Below, piece after piece: positions 17,168-27,593 of a stretch of DNA of 64,000 nucleotides. The notes under the pieces are model-generated. The model was not told the origin of the DNA. It saw only the letters and a program-made list of their open reading frames with translations, and made no database searches. Source of the DNA: Mesorhizobium onobrychidis (lineage in GTDB: Bacteria; Pseudomonadota; Alphaproteobacteria; Rhizobiales; Rhizobiaceae); NCBI RefSeq assembly GCF_024707545.1, contig NZ_CP062229.1, positions 4,383,501 through 4,447,500 on the forward strand, given 5' to 3'. Numbering within the stretch: position 1 is the stretch's first letter; every line of letters begins with the position of its first letter. A program made the position numbers and the translations under genes.

Positions 17168-20100
17168 ATGTCATCGGATAACCATCTCCGGCCGAACCCG
17201 AAGCGGAGGCCTAAGGTGGCTTCCTCGGTTTCAGCTAAGCCGGCCGCGCCGGAAGCGCGGGAGCCCGGGCCGGACGCCCGCAAGACGGTCACCATCCTCT
17301 TCGCCGACATCGTCGATTCCTCGCGGCTTAGCCTCTCCCTCGATCCCGAAGCGCTCCGGAACCTGCTCTCCCGGTACTTCGGCGAGTTGAGCGCCGTCGT
17401 TCAACGGCACGGCGGAATCGTGAACAACTATATCGGGGACGCGATCATGGCTGTGTTCGGCATGCCGTTCGTCCACGAAGACGACGCGCTGCGCGCGGTG
17501 CGGGCAGCGGTGGAGATGCGCGAAACACTTGCCATCCTTAACCACGAGCTCGAAGCCGGTTGGGGCGTCCGCCTTATGAACCGAATCGGCATCAACACCG
17601 GCGAGGTGATCGCCGGCGACCAAACGCAGGGATACTTGTCAGTCGCCGGAGAGGCCGTCATTGTCGCGAAGCGCCTTGAGGAGGCAGCGACGGCGAATGA
17701 GATCCTGATAGGGGAGCCGACGCACAAGCTCGTGCGCGATGCGGTCGTCGTCGAGCCGAGCGGGCCGCGCGCACTCAAGCGCGGCGCGACCATCCGCGCC
17801 CTCGTCGTGTTAGAAGTCCTCGCCCACGCCCCGGGCGTTGCGCGCCGCTTCGACTCGCCTTTCGTCGGGCGCGAACGCCAACGAGCCTTGCTTGAGACCG
17901 TCTTCCGCAACGCGGTCGGCGATAGAACCTGCCACCTGGTCACCATTCTCGCCGACGCGGGTGTGGGAAAGTCGCGGCTCGTACGGGAGTTCACGAGCGG
18001 CCTTGCCAAGGATGTCACAGTCTTGCACGGCCGCTGTCTGCCCTATGGCGAGGGCATCACCTATTGGCCGCTGGCCGAGATCGTCCGGGAGCTTACCCGC
18101 GCGGAGGGACCGGACTCCGGCAAGCAGCTCGCAGCGGTGATCGAGGCGCGGCTCGCAGGCGACGAGAAGGCCGGGCTGATTGCCGAGCGTGTGACCGGGG
18201 CGCTCGGGCTTGGCGGCGCGAGACAAGGGACGACCGAGGAGACCGCCTGGGCCGTCCGGAGGCTGTTTGAGGCGCTCGCGCGAGCGGGGCCGCTCGTCGT
18301 TGTGGTGGACGACGTCCATTGGGCCGAGTCGACATTCCTCGACTTAGTCGAGCACGTCGCCGACTTCTCACGCGATTTCCCGATCCTGCTCATCTGCATC
18401 GCGCGGCCGGAGCTCTTCGACTCGCGTCCTGGCTGGGGGGCCGGCAAACGCAACGCGACGTCGATCGTCCTCGAGCGGCTCAGCGACGCGGAATGCCGCG
18501 AGCTGATCTCCAACCTGCTTGGCCCCGCGCCGCTGCCGCCCGCTGCCGAGTCGAGGATCGCGAGCGCGGCCGAGGGCAATGCGCTCTTCGCTGAGGAACT
18601 CGTGGCGATGCTCATCGACGACGCGTTGCTCAGGCACGCGCCCGACAGCTGGGTCGCTGCGTCGGACCTCGTTGAGCTGCCCGTCCCCTCGACTATCAAC
18701 GCGCTTCTCGCTGCCCGTCTCGAGGGCCTCCCGTCCGTCGAGCGCGCCATCCTGACGGCCGCAGCGGTCGAGGGCTCAGTATTCCATCGGAGCGCCGTCA
18801 GCGAGCTCGCCGGCCCGGTGCTCGACACATTCGAGGACGGCTTGCTCGCGCTCGTCCGCCGGGACCTGATCCGCCCGGAGGCGCCGTTGTTCGCCGGCGA
18901 GAAGGCCTATCGCTTCCGTCACGTCCTGATCCGCGACGCCGCGTATCGCTCCCTGCCGAAGAATACGCGCGCCGACCTGCACGAGCGCTTCGCCGCCTGG
19001 CTCGAGCTAGCGGCCGCGGACCGGCTACGCGAGTTTGAGGAGATTGTCGGCTATCACCTCGAACAGGCCTTTCAGTACCGTGTCGCGCTCGGTCCGCGCG
19101 ACGTGCGCGCGGCCTCGCTTGCCGCCCGGGCGTGCGAACGGCTCGAGGCAGCCGGGCGGCGGGCGCTTGTTCGCAGCGACCTGCCGGCGGCGATCAGCCT
19201 GCTTGAGAGGGTTTCCCGGCTGCTTCCCACCGATGACACACGGCGGATCGCGCTGCTCGCCGAGTTGAGCGGCGCGCTGATCGAAAGCGGCCGGCTGGAC
19301 GACGCCGGGCGCGCGCTGGACGAGGCGGAGCGCTTGGCCGCTGCCGCTGACGACCAGCGCTTGGCAGCGCATGTGCTCGTTCAGCGGCAGTTCCTCCGGA
19401 TCTTCCACGGCGAAGAGGGCGGGCTGGAGGAGGCGGCACGCGCGGCAGCTGCGGTGATCCCGGTCTTCGAGCGCCTCGGGGACGACCTCGGCCTCTGCCG
19501 CGCACGGCGGCTCGAGGCCTGGCTATCCTTCACCGCGGCTCGCGGCGAGGCCGCCATTGCAGCTTGGGAGCAAGCTGCTGCTCACGCGCGACGTGCGGGG
19601 GATTGGCATGAGTACTACGAAATCCTCACGTGGATCGCTTCCTCCTTGTGGTTCGGGCCCACCCCGGCAGCCGAGGGCATCCGCCGTTGCGAGGCGATGC
19701 GCGTGCAGGTGGGCGAAAGCCCCGAGTCCGAGGCAGCGATCCTCCGCCAGCTCGCGTGCCTCAACGCGATTGTCGGCCGCTTCGCGATTGCCCGCAGGCT
19801 GATCGCGACGAGCAACGCCACCTACGCCGACCTCGGCCTTACGCTCTACGTGGCGTCCTCAGAGCACGAGGCCGTCATCGAGCTGCTCGCCGGGAACCCC
19901 GCTGCGGCCGAGACGAGCGCGCGCGCGGCGTATCGCGCGCTTGAGGAGATGGGCGAGCGCGCGTTCCGATCGACGATGGCCGCGTCCCTCGCCGTGGTGA
20001 TCCTCGAACAGGGACGCGACGAAGAGGCCGAGGACTTTGCTAAACTCAGCGCCCAGCTGGCTGCGAGCGGAGACCTGGTGACGCAGGTCCGTTGGCGCCG

Positions 20101-20368
20101 CGTGCGCGCACGCGTGCATGCGCGGCGGGCAGAATTCCGGGCGGCGGAAGCGCTCGCGCGCGAAGCAGTGACGATCGCCGAAGCGACCGACTTCGTCAAC
20201 GACCGGGCGGATGCACTGGTCGACCTGTCGCACGTGCTCGAGGCCGCCCGCCGAGGCGACGAGGCGGTCGCCGCTGTGTCCGGAGCGCTGCATCTCTACG
20301 AGCTGAAGGGAAACGTGGTCGCCGCGGCCGCGACCCAGCTCCGCCTAGGCAAACTCGTCAAAATGTGA
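17168..20368 (+). CDS. Class III cyclase-like/AAA ATPase/TPR-like signalling protein
   Basis: 1066 residues. A cyclase homology domain (about 38-215) is followed by a large AAA-type ATPase region (Walker A ADAGVGKSRL near 265; VVVVDDVHWAES as Walker B) and a long alpha-helical repeat region to the end. The metal Asp residues are kept (LFADIVDSSR, IGDAIMAVFG), but the base-recognition Lys before IGD is Asn (NNYIGD) and the transition-state Asn is Ile (GEAVIVAKRLEE). Catalysis is therefore doubtful, and the domain may serve as a nucleotide sensor. Proteins with this plan are common in rhizobia and largely uncharacterised. It follows the pip remnant by about 130 bp. Confidence 0.85.
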   Translation: MSSDNHLRPNPKRRPKVASSVSAKPAAPEAREPGPDARKTVTILFADIVDSSRLSLSLDPEALRNLLSRYFGELSAVVQRHGGIVNNYIGDAIMAVFGMPFVHEDDALRAVRAAVEMRETLAILNHELEAGWGVRLMNRIGINTGEVIAGDQTQGYLSVAGEAVIVAKRLEEAATANEILIGEPTHKLVRDAVVVEPSGPRALKRGATIRALVVLEVLAHAPGVARRFDSPFVGRERQRALLETVFRNAVGDRTCHLVTILADAGVGKSRLVREFTSGLAKDVTVLHGRCLPYGEGITYWPLAEIVRELTRAEGPDSGKQLAAVIEARLAGDEKAGLIAERVTGALGLGGARQGTTEETAWAVRRLFEALARAGPLVVVVDDVHWAESTFLDLVEHVADFSRDFPILLICIARPELFDSRPGWGAGKRNATSIVLERLSDAECRELISNLLGPAPLPPAAESRIASAAEGNALFAEELVAMLIDDALLRHAPDSWVAASDLVELPVPSTINALLAARLEGLPSVERAILTAAAVEGSVFHRSAVSELAGPVLDTFEDGLLALVRRDLIRPEAPLFAGEKAYRFRHVLIRDAAYRSLPKNTRADLHERFAAWLELAAADRLREFEEIVGYHLEQAFQYRVALGPRDVRAASLAARACERLEAAGRRALVRSDLPAAISLLERVSRLLPTDDTRRIALLAELSGALIESGRLDDAGRALDEAERLAAAADDQRLAAHVLVQRQFLRIFHGEEGGLEEAARAAAAVIPVFERLGDDLGLCRARRLEAWLSFTAARGEAAIAAWEQAAAHARRAGDWHEYYEILTWIASSLWFGPTPAAEGIRRCEAMRVQVGESPESEAAILRQLACLNAIVGRFAIARRLIATSNATYADLGLTLYVASSEHEAVIELLAGNPAAAETSARAAYRALEEMGERAFRSTMAASLAVVILEQGRDEEAEDFAKLSAQLAASGDLVTQVRWRRVRARVHARRAEFRAAEALAREAVTIAEATDFVNDRADALVDLSHVLEAARRGDEAVAAVSGALHLYELKGNVVAAAATQLRLGKLVKM

Positions 20369-20551
20369 CACCGTCGGGAGGCGGCAAGGGGCACCGCCCG
20401 CACCTGCTTGTGAACCGCTCTGGATCGGAGGTGATGTGATGCCACCGAACTTCGATACGATCGACGAGCATAAATTTGCCTCACCGCTGGCCCCCTAGAG
20501 CTAGACCGGGCGAGACAGTGCTGAGGCTCGATACTTGGGTCCTCCAGCCGG

Positions 20552-21106
20552 GTGGCGCCTGCATGGGCTTTTCACGTCAAAGAGTCTATCCTCGCACTAA
20601 AGCCAGGGATTCGACGTTTTCACGGCGTTAAAATTCCGCTCTACTGGTTCCCGTTTCCCTGGCTGAGTTCTGGAATCGTTGCCGGATTCTCTGGAATGAT
20701 GGCGATTCTGGCAACGCGAAACCTCCGGCGCGGTCTGGCTCTCGGTCTGCCGAGCGGACAGGGCATGGCTAAATCATTCGGCATCGCGCCGATGACCGCG
20801 GCGCAGCTGAAATCCGGGTTGCCGGCGGCAGAAGTGGCTGTGCTGAATTCCAGCGGCGGCTTGCTGCTGAAAAAGACGCCTCTGTGGTATTACGTCCTTC
20901 GCGAGGCTGCGGTCCTTGCCGGCGGAAATCAGTTGGGTCCGGTTGGCCGTAGGATCGTGGCGGAGACGTTTGTGAGGATGTTGAAGCGGGACGCGTCATC
21001 CTATCTGAACGTCCCCGGTGGGTTCACACCTATTCTTCCTTCGTCCATGCCTGGAGACTTCACGGTGGCGGATTTGGTGGCCTTCGCCGGGGTAACGCAA
21101 CCATAG
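20552..21106 (+). pseudogene. Animal-type haem peroxidase C-terminal remnant
   Basis: From about 20705 the frame reads NLRRGLALGLPSGQGMAKSF, TPLWYYVLREAAV and GPVGRRIVAETFVRMLKRD, then FTVADLVAFAGV, the conserved end of bacterial members of the animal haem peroxidase superfamily. Intact proteins exceed 500 residues; here the catalytic His and haem-binding core are missing, and the first 50 residues of the frame look unrelated. A short frame with a strong ribosome site (20439-20498) precedes it but does not match the family start as far as I can tell. It is probably not functional. Confidence 0.65.
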
Positions 21107-21331
21107 AGATCGCGTTGCGAACGCCGATGACGGACCTTCAGCCGCGCTGACTTCATCTGCGATCTGGTCCAGATCCAGTTCACCGGTCCCCCTGGCAAGC
21201 CGCTCATGCAGTATCGTCGCAACTTGACGGTCCCGCGAATTTTTCCGCTCGCCTCTGTTCGATGAATAGCCGCTTTTTGACCCGTGTTGGTCATTCCGAA
21301 CCAACACCGACTGCCTTGAGCCGCCGGACCT

Positions 21332-21514
21332 TTACTTTTTTTTAAAAACGTCCTCTATAGCTTCCTTAGTAGATTTCCCCTCGTTAACTTGCTGCTCAAC
21401 TTCCGCGAGCCGTTTTTGGGCCCTGCCGATCGCAGCCTCAATCCCCGTCTTCATGTTCTCAAGGACCTGGACCTGATTTTGGAAACTCTTCATATAAACA
21501 TCGTCGATGGGCAT
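21332..21514 (-). CDS. Small coiled-coil protein, unknown
   Basis: 60 residues, charged and helical (QVQVLENMKTGIEAAIGRAQ, then KRLAEVEQQVNEG), with a lysine tail (VFKKK). It lies 41 bp after the gene at 21556-21936 on the same strand and is probably co-transcribed with it. No family recognised. Confidence 0.55.
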   Translation of the reverse strand: MPIDDVYMKSFQNQVQVLENMKTGIEAAIGRAQKRLAEVEQQVNEGKSTKEAIEDVFKKK

Positions 21515-21555
21515 TTCATTCCTCCATCTATGCCGCGCTCGATAGTTAGCGGCCG

Positions 21556-21936
21556 TTATGCAAGCCAGACTATTTCATACCACCATTCGAATTCAGTGGT
21601 ATTGGGATTTGTGGCGGTATCCCGATAAGCCAAGAGCGCGATCCCCAGTGCGAATCCGCTCGTGAATTTTCCGTATGCCCACCCCGGGTCGTCTGCCTTC
21701 CACATAGTATACGGCCCCGCCCCCCAACCTGACCAATGTGGAGTGTGGCCTGAGCTTTGACTGGGGCCCACATATTTAATCCCGTCGAACGGAAACACGG
21801 CTCCAGCGTCAGCCTGCACAACCCAGGCGTCGACCCACCTGGGTTCTTCGGAGGGGTTGAGGCCTGTGATCGGACCCGTCGGCCACTCGACCCGACCATT
21901 GTTAAGTGTCTGCTCAGTGTCCCAATTGGCTGCCAT
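21556..21936 (-). CDS. Hypothetical protein rich in Trp, Gly and Pro
   Basis: 126 residues from the ATG at 21936, preceded by GGAG at a good distance; an in-frame ATG 16 codons earlier lacks one. Aromatic residues are frequent (HWSGWGAGPYTMWKADDPGW, EFEWWYEIVWLA), which suggests a compact beta-rich protein such as a carbohydrate- or membrane-binding module. There is no signal peptide and no named family. It forms a two-gene unit with the coiled-coil gene downstream. The composition is normal for a real gene. Confidence 0.55.
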   Translation of the reverse strand: MAANWDTEQTLNNGRVEWPTGPITGLNPSEEPRWVDAWVVQADAGAVFPFDGIKYVGPSQSSGHTPHWSGWGAGPYTMWKADDPGWAYGKFTSGFALGIALLAYRDTATNPNTTEFEWWYEIVWLA

Positions 21937-22159
21937 GACATATCTCCAATCGCTGCCGGGCGACTCGCCCGGATTCATGAACAAGAGATCATATGCTCGT
22001 CAACTATGTACCATTTCTTCGAAATCGGCTAGGTTATACATTAGGTGTAGGTAATGTGCCGTAGGCGCTCGCGCGCGAACTTCTGGAACGGGTCCGACTG
22101 CTACCGTTCATTGGGGATGCCTCGAACTTCCGCAGATGGCGCAATCGCGGCGTCCAGAA

Positions 22160-22233
22160 TGGTCGCCAACAATGTCTGCTTTCAGGCAGTGGCAACGGTC
22201 ACCTCGGTGGCCGATATCAGGCGCAAAGCGGCC
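22160..22233 (+). repeat. Dispersed repeat, copy 2 (inverted relative to 9688-9761)
   Basis: Matches the complement of 9688-9761 at most positions. It lies in a gene-free stretch (21985-22526) in which I see nothing else supportable. Confidence 0.7.
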
Positions 22234-22526
22234 ATTCGCTACACGCAAGACATAGGTCGCCAATGGGTCAAAACACGTCGGCAAGCGTGACCCGTTTGGA
22301 ATGTCGGCTTTCAGAAGCAGCGAAAGTACCCCCAACGACCGAGATTGGGGCGCAGCGGACGGATAGCCTTTGCACGTAAAATGCAATCGCACGGTTCGAG
22401 GGGTACCCACGAGCCAAGGAAAATTGAAGCCCAAATCAACGCGCCTAACCAGTCGCGCTCGGAAGCCGATGGGAGAGCGGAACCTCCCTTGTCGGGCACC
22501 AGCATGGCAGAGCGGATTCTCGATCA

Positions 22527-24744
22527 CTACTTGAAAGCCGCGACGTAGTCCTGCGGTGTGGCAATCGGCTCGCCTGCAGGTATCGAACCAGCCAAGGCAG
22601 CAAAGTCCGCCAAGTTGCGCATCAGGATCGCCGGTCGGCCTTCGCAGCCATCAGCGAGCAACATGCCGACATCCGAGATGGCGGCTGAGGAAGTCATGAT
22701 CGCCTGCTGGGCACCATTGAACTCCTCCTCGGTTGTGCATACCCCGACGACATTGCCCCATTGGTCGACGACGCAGCCCGGCCTGTTCAAGATCGCGTTG
22801 AGCCCAAAGAGCACTGCCCGCTCGGCATCCTCCTGATTGTCGGCCTCCCCACTCATCGCCCGTGCGGTCGAAACCTGCGCCATGCGAGTGAAGAAGCCCA
22901 CGATCGACGTGGCGTCCCCCGAGCTTGGGGTACGACTCCAGGGCACTGATCTTTGATGCGTTCCAGCGTCGTCTGGTAGTAGGCCATGTCGTCAAAGCCC
23001 TGCCAGGCCACATCCTGCCATTGCCGGTCGAGCAAGGCCTGGGTGATGTCCGGGCGCGACAGGTTCGATGGGTTTTCCCGTTCGCGGTACGCCTGGCAGT
23101 TCTTAGGCGGCTGAGCTCTGCCGGAACTGCATCGGCTTCAAACGTTTTGCGCGTAAACGCGGCAAGCGCATCCCGGCCAGCGACGGACGGAGGCAGTTGC
23201 TCGACCCATTCGCTCAGCCTCGCCTCGGAGCGACGCACCATGTCGAGCGACAGGGCGCGGGAGCGATCGCGGTATGCGGTGTGCCTTTGCGACAGGTCAT
23301 CCATCGGTCTCGCATGCCGCTGGAGCCGGTCGCCGATGTCGTCGAAACGGGCGAGGTGTCCGAAAGCTTCATAGCCGGCGCCAGCATTGTCGGAGAGCGT
23401 CGCCTCAGCCTCGTCGAGAAAGCCCGGCCACAGCAGTCCCGCACGTTCGGCAGCGGCGGCCTCGTACGCGTCCTGAAGTGCTGCGGAGCCGGCTCTGGCT
23501 TGATAGGGCTGGAGCGCCTGCTGATGCTCACGGAGCATGCCGTCCAGCTGCTCGAACCGCCTCGTACGTCGATGGCAGGGAAGCGAAATTCCTGGCCATG
23601 CCTTCGGCGATGCGCAATTCAAGCCCTCGCCGAGCGTCGAGAAGCTGTGCCTCGAATTGTGCTTACGATCGGGGGGACTCAGCAACCGAAGCCAGCCTTC
23701 CGTGTTGCGCGAGGTCTGCTCGCGCTCGCGATCCGCAAGCTCCAGGCTCTGTGGCTGTGCCGGAAGTGCCGCGATCTCCGCGAGCTTGTCGTCCAATGCT
23801 TGCTGCTGCTTCCTCGTGACAAGCGGTACCTGCTCGGCGATCAGCCAGTCCTCATAGCCGCCCGCGCTATTCAGCGAAGCCCGGAGGGGTGAAGGCACCC
23901 AGTCCTGGACCTTGGAGGCCAATGTCCGATCGGCAGCGTCCATGCTCTCCGTCAGCATTTGGCGGCAGATCTGTGCCAGGGTGTTGATAGTCATGCTGTC
24001 GCCCGGCCGGAAGTGTTCAGGGGCTTTGCCCAGCACCCGGAGCATGCCGTCCACGTCGGTGATGGCGCTCGAGAGGGCCCTGACGTCGCCGAACTGGAGC
24101 AGGGTTTGCTCGGCCAGCCATTCGGCATAGATCCGGCAACGGGGCGCATCGAGGTCGTGGTCGCGCTGGCTGCGGACATGGAACAGCAGGCCATCGAAGT
24201 TCTGCGTACGGTTCGGCTTCGGCGGTTCGGGCTCGAGTGCGAAGCTCGTACAACCCTGTACCCCAAGAACCTGACCTGAATACTCTCCCCTGGAGGCATC
24301 CAATCGTCCCTCAAGTGTAATCGGCGTGCGCCCTTCCATCGCAGGTTGCAGCACCCAGGCGGACGGATCGATGCGCAGCCCGTCTGCGTGCAGCGACACG
24401 GGAGTAACCTCGAGGATGCCTGCCGGATAGTACCGCACCATGGAACTGCCGAACTCCATCCGTCCTGACGTCCCATTTGCATTGATGGCGAGCTTCAGGA
24501 ATACCGGCCCGCCCTTACATTCGTAGTACCCATAGAGATGCCGGGAGCCATCGGGTGGAGGAGGCGGATCGAACCGCCCAGCGTTGGCCTCGGCGAGCGT
24601 CTTACCCAGCGCCTCCATGGCATCAAGTCGGGTGAAGACCGCGGCGATGGCCCACAATGCGATGCGCTTCTCCTGCGAGTCGCCGAGAGGAGCAAGCAGC
24701 CACCCGCCTGTCGTTCTCTGCGTGCGCTGCACGGTCTTGGCCAA
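22527..24744 (-). pseudogene. Large hypothetical protein with several frameshifts
   Basis: A long frame starts near 24744 (TTG, preceded by further in-frame codons without an ATG). It reads well to about 23690 (HLYGYYECKGGPVFLKLAIN; ASKVQDWVPSPLRASLNSAG). It then leaves frame for about 130 bases, where the neighbouring frame reads RIAEGMARNFASLP, returns, shifts again near 23090, and once more near 22940 before a final segment (CVVDQWGNVVGVC, GMLLADGCEG) ending at 22527. Piecing the frames together gives roughly 735 residues. I recognise no family. Either the gene is decayed or this stretch has several base-call errors. Confidence 0.6.
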
Positions 24745-25024
24745 GGTCTTGGACTTGGCGTCACGCTGCCTGCCCAGGATGTTGGGGCAGGGTGCATTGG
24801 CGGAGGGACCATCCGACTGTGCTGCAAAGCAAACGGGCTGTCAGTTTCACAAGCACCAGCAGCGCGCTCGTATCGATGCTTCTGCAATCGTACCCGAAGT
24901 ACTAGTCAGGATGTTCTGGCTACTCTAGTTTCCCAGCGCTACCCAGCCGTAGGGAATGGCGCTTACGGCTTCGGGTATTTGCCAGCCTTTTTGAGCGGCT
25001 ATGCTTCGTCATATTGCATGGCAC

Positions 25025-25200
25025 TTTTTGTGCTTGGATTTCCAGAAACCGCGGCCCTTTGCAGCCTTTAGGGCGATGAGAGAGCGCACATTATCCTCAA
25101 CCCAAGGCCGAACGGTTCGAGTGGCGAAAGTCGAACTCTGCGAGATAGCGGTGCAGATGGTGTTCGGCGCAATGCTGGAAAACGCCCTTCATGCCGAGCG
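25025..25200 (-). pseudogene. IS1595-family transposase C-terminal remnant
   Basis: The minus strand reads GMKGVFQHCAEHHLHRYLAE and then FDFRHSNRSALG, the conserved end of IS1595-family transposases. A one-base shift follows (VEDNVRSLIALKAAKG). No terminal repeats and no N-terminal half are visible. The rest of 24745-25222 shows no gene. Confidence 0.65.
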
Positions 25201-25222
25201 ATTATATATTTGAAACCCGGCC

Positions 25223-25600
25223 TCAATCATCTAGCCAGTATGCTCGAAAACAGCCAAATTGGGGCGCAATCCCAAGCCGCCGTTTGGTGTCAAATTCCAT
25301 CTCCGACATACTCCAGAGTGAGTCGTTCTCGGTCACACTAGGCACGATGGTGTGCCCTTCCGCGACCAACTGCAGTCTCATTTCCTCGAAGTGCCTTTTG
25401 AAGCCGTTCTCAATTTTTCTCTGCGGGTAGCGCCGCCCGTGCATGCATTCTTGGCTCAGAATGTCGGAATACCGTAGGGCGCTCGCCATTCTCACTGTTT
25501 CTTCCGAGATCGGCTTGTAATGTAGCTTGTCCTTAGACCAGCATCGTCCTACCGACGCCACCAGCGCCGCGGCCAACAGGCCTGCCAGGAACTTCTCCAC
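25223..25600 (-). CDS. Small secreted or lipoprotein-like hypothetical protein
   Basis: 125 residues from GTG at 25600, with AAGGGA upstream. The hydrophobic N-terminus (FLAGLLAAALVASVGRCWS) looks like a signal peptide. The mature part is charged, with cysteines in QECMHGRRY and FGCFRAYW. It resembles no family I can name. It stands between an IS remnant and a broken small gene and may belong to accessory DNA. Confidence 0.55.
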   Translation of the reverse strand: MEKFLAGLLAAALVASVGRCWSKDKLHYKPISEETVRMASALRYSDILSQECMHGRRYPQRKIENGFKRHFEEMRLQLVAEGHTIVPSVTENDSLWSMSEMEFDTKRRLGIAPQFGCFRAYWLDD

Positions 25601-25828
25601 TTTGGTCCCTTCCGACCAAGGAGATATGCATTAGCCCCAACTAATAGTAACGGCAGATCCTCTTGGTTTCAAACTGACCCGCTGCCGGTTCGTGACCCCA
25701 TGGCGTGCGGCCACCCAATCGCGCCTCGCTGCAGGATTTTTGGGATGAGAGTTAGCGACCAGTGGCAAGGGATCAGCATTCAGGAATATAATCCTCCATT
25801 TGCGGCGAGCCCTTCAACCGAAATCGCC

Positions 25829-26108
25829 ATGCTTCGAAAGACCCTCGCCGACACTCTGGCCGCCCGCGAAACCATCTATGTCAATTGTGCGCACCCGATG
25901 TGCTGCAAATCGACGAAGCTCGACATCCAGGCGCTGATTGACAGGCTCGGGCGTGACCACGGCTCGATGCATGACGACCTGTCGGACTCTTTGCAAGGCT
26001 GCCGGTCGAGACCGCCGGCAGGTGTTCTTCACATGCATTCCTGACTACGAAGGCCAGCAGCGGGCGCGCAATCGCGACTGGAAGCCAACTTTCGAACGAA
26101 GGGGCTGA
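25829..26108 (+). pseudogene. Small zinc-ribbon-like protein, frameshifted
   Basis: ATG at 25829 opens MLRKTLADTLAARETIYVNC, with cysteine pairs in NCAHPMCCKST, and continues to MHDDL. Near 25990 a one-base change moves the ending into another frame, where CKAAGRDRRQVFFTCIPDYE and RARNRDWKPTFERRG run to a stop at 26108. The full form would be about 92 residues with a likely zinc site (cysteines before and after the shift). Relatives of this kind are common in Mesorhizobium; function unknown. Confidence 0.6.
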
Positions 26109-26110
26109 AA

Positions 26111-26422
26111 GTGGCCGGCGCCGCTTGTGGGGGGCGTTGGGGTAGATTGCCTGTAGGGCGCCGACCGGCGGATTGGGCTCCCGTTGATACTGCCGAGCTT
26201 GGCGATTCGAGTAATTCCGTGATCGCGGAATGTGAGGAGGCGGTCGAACGCTCAGTCCTTTGCCTCGTCACCGTCTTGCACAGAGCCATCGTTTTCATCT
26301 GCCGGGCTTTCTAACCCGGCCAGTTGCCGGTCGGCCATTTCTTTAGCGAGGCCGACCAGGGCATCGACCTCTTGCATCTGGTCCACGTGACCGCCATTGG
26401 CGACGCGTTTGCGGATCCTCTT
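26111..26422 (+). repeat. Duplicated block A, copy 1 (with 44773-45087)
   Basis: About 312 bp in direct orientation, highly similar to 44773-45087 with a few substitutions and small indels. It starts at GTGGCCGGCGCCGCTTG and ends inside the small gene at 26252-26476. That gene continues beyond the block here but is cut off in the other copy. Confidence 0.85.
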
Positions 26423-26476
26423 CAGTTGGTCAGAGGTAAGTCGCAATATTCCGGTGATGGACGGCTTCTTGGCCAC
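26252..26476 (-). CDS. Small acidic-tailed hypothetical protein
   Basis: 74 residues. Basic N-terminal half (MAKKPSITGILRLTSDQLKR), a central helix (VDALVGLAKEMADRQLAG) and an acidic C-terminus. A GGAGATG-like site precedes the ATG. The C-terminal two thirds are duplicated at 44920-45087, but the start of that copy is missing, so this is the only complete one. Function unknown. Confidence 0.6.
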   Translation of the reverse strand: MAKKPSITGILRLTSDQLKRIRKRVANGGHVDQMQEVDALVGLAKEMADRQLAGLESPADENDGSVQDGDEAKD

Positions 26477-26612
26477 GCCTGCATCTCCTTCATCTTAACC
26501 CACGAGACAAGCAAGCGTTCCGGCCCGAAACTTTTTACGGCAAAAGTCGACATTCCATCGACCCGCTTTTAATCCGGGTCATGAACCCCGCCATGCGTTA
26601 CGCAAGCTCGAT

Positions 26613-27143
26613 CGGCCCAGCGGCTTGCGATGGGGGGGAGACCGCTGGGCCTGACCAGCGAGCCTTAGGGGAGCTCGCCTGGCTGGCAATATATTAGCTA
26701 AATCTAATGTAATCGAAACATGCGAATGAAGTACGTCGGCGGTAATTCCGCTGTGTAGAAGCCATAAGGTGCCTCGCAATGGGTCAATACGTCTGGCACC
26801 GCAATTGCCTGGTCAAGTATGGGGGAATGGGGTGGGGGCCCGTCGCTTCGCAAATGTAGCGGCGGGTCTTCTACATAAAGGTCGCGCCCCAGCCTACGCG
26901 TTGCCCGTCCGTCTCGCTTTCCTCGTCTATCGTGCGCACAGGCAGATAGGTGTTGGTTCCAGCCATTCGCGCAGCACGATCTAATGATCTAAATGAGGTC
27001 GGGCCATGAGGTCTGGCCGACCAGAGCGCGTCCTCCGTTGCGGGCTCCAGCGGCACGCCTGAGACGTTCCTGAGCATCAATGCGGCGCGACGCAGGATGA
27101 TCTGTAGATCCGCGCGCGACATGTCCGCGATGCGATCGGCAGC
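26613..27143 (+). repeat. Duplicated block B, copy 1 (with 37645-38162)
   Basis: About 530 bp, directly repeated at 37645-38162 with moderate divergence and indels. On the minus strand it contains a decayed gene for a small protein (DMSRADLQIILRRAALMLRN then VSGVPLE, and TNTYLPVRTIDEESE), broken in the middle. The leftmost part is non-coding and can form hairpins. Confidence 0.8.
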
Positions 27144-27214
27144 GTTAGTCGCGATGATGCAACCACCGCCATGGCCTTCGCGTTTAACCGCCTTATTCCT
27201 GGCGAGCGATAAAA

Positions 27215-27499
27215 ATGGCGGCGTTTATTCCGATTACAGTCTACCTGAATCACAAGCCGATGGTGGTCGCTTCTATAGCCGACGCCGAGATGGCACTTCA
27301 GCAACCATGGCCACTCATGGAAAAGCCGTCCCGGCTTGAAGCAATTCGAATGATCGAGGAATGCCTGGCCGGACATTGCAGTCACCAAGCTGCGTTCGCT
27401 GCTTTCAAGGCGGCCGCATCTGAACAGGGACTTCTTAAGCGAAAGCGCCCAAGCGCAGGCCTCAAGAAATTTGACGGGGTTGCTGAAGACCTGATTTGA
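27215..27499 (+). CDS. DUF982 domain-containing protein
   Basis: 94 residues. The pattern PITVYLNHKPMVVASIADAE, WPLMEKPSRLEAIRMIEECL and AAFAAFKAAASEQGLL matches DUF982, a small family restricted largely to rhizobia and often present in many copies in Mesorhizobium; function unknown. A remnant of another copy lies at 43213-43416. No operon partner is evident. Confidence 0.75.
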   Translation: MAAFIPITVYLNHKPMVVASIADAEMALQQPWPLMEKPSRLEAIRMIEECLAGHCSHQAAFAAFKAAASEQGLLKRKRPSAGLKKFDGVAEDLI

Positions 27500-27593
27500 G
27501 TTCGAGCGGCCCGACAGCCAGCCGGCCGCCGGGCCTGACCGCCGGGGCGTCTTGGGGGGCGGTCGCCGGCTGGTTTGACTATGAGCATCTACA

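Noticed and set aside
22527..24744. A type VI secretion or toxin gene
   Set aside because: The size and neighbourhood invited the idea, but no PAAR, VgrG, Rhs or toxin motif is present and no secretion genes are nearby.
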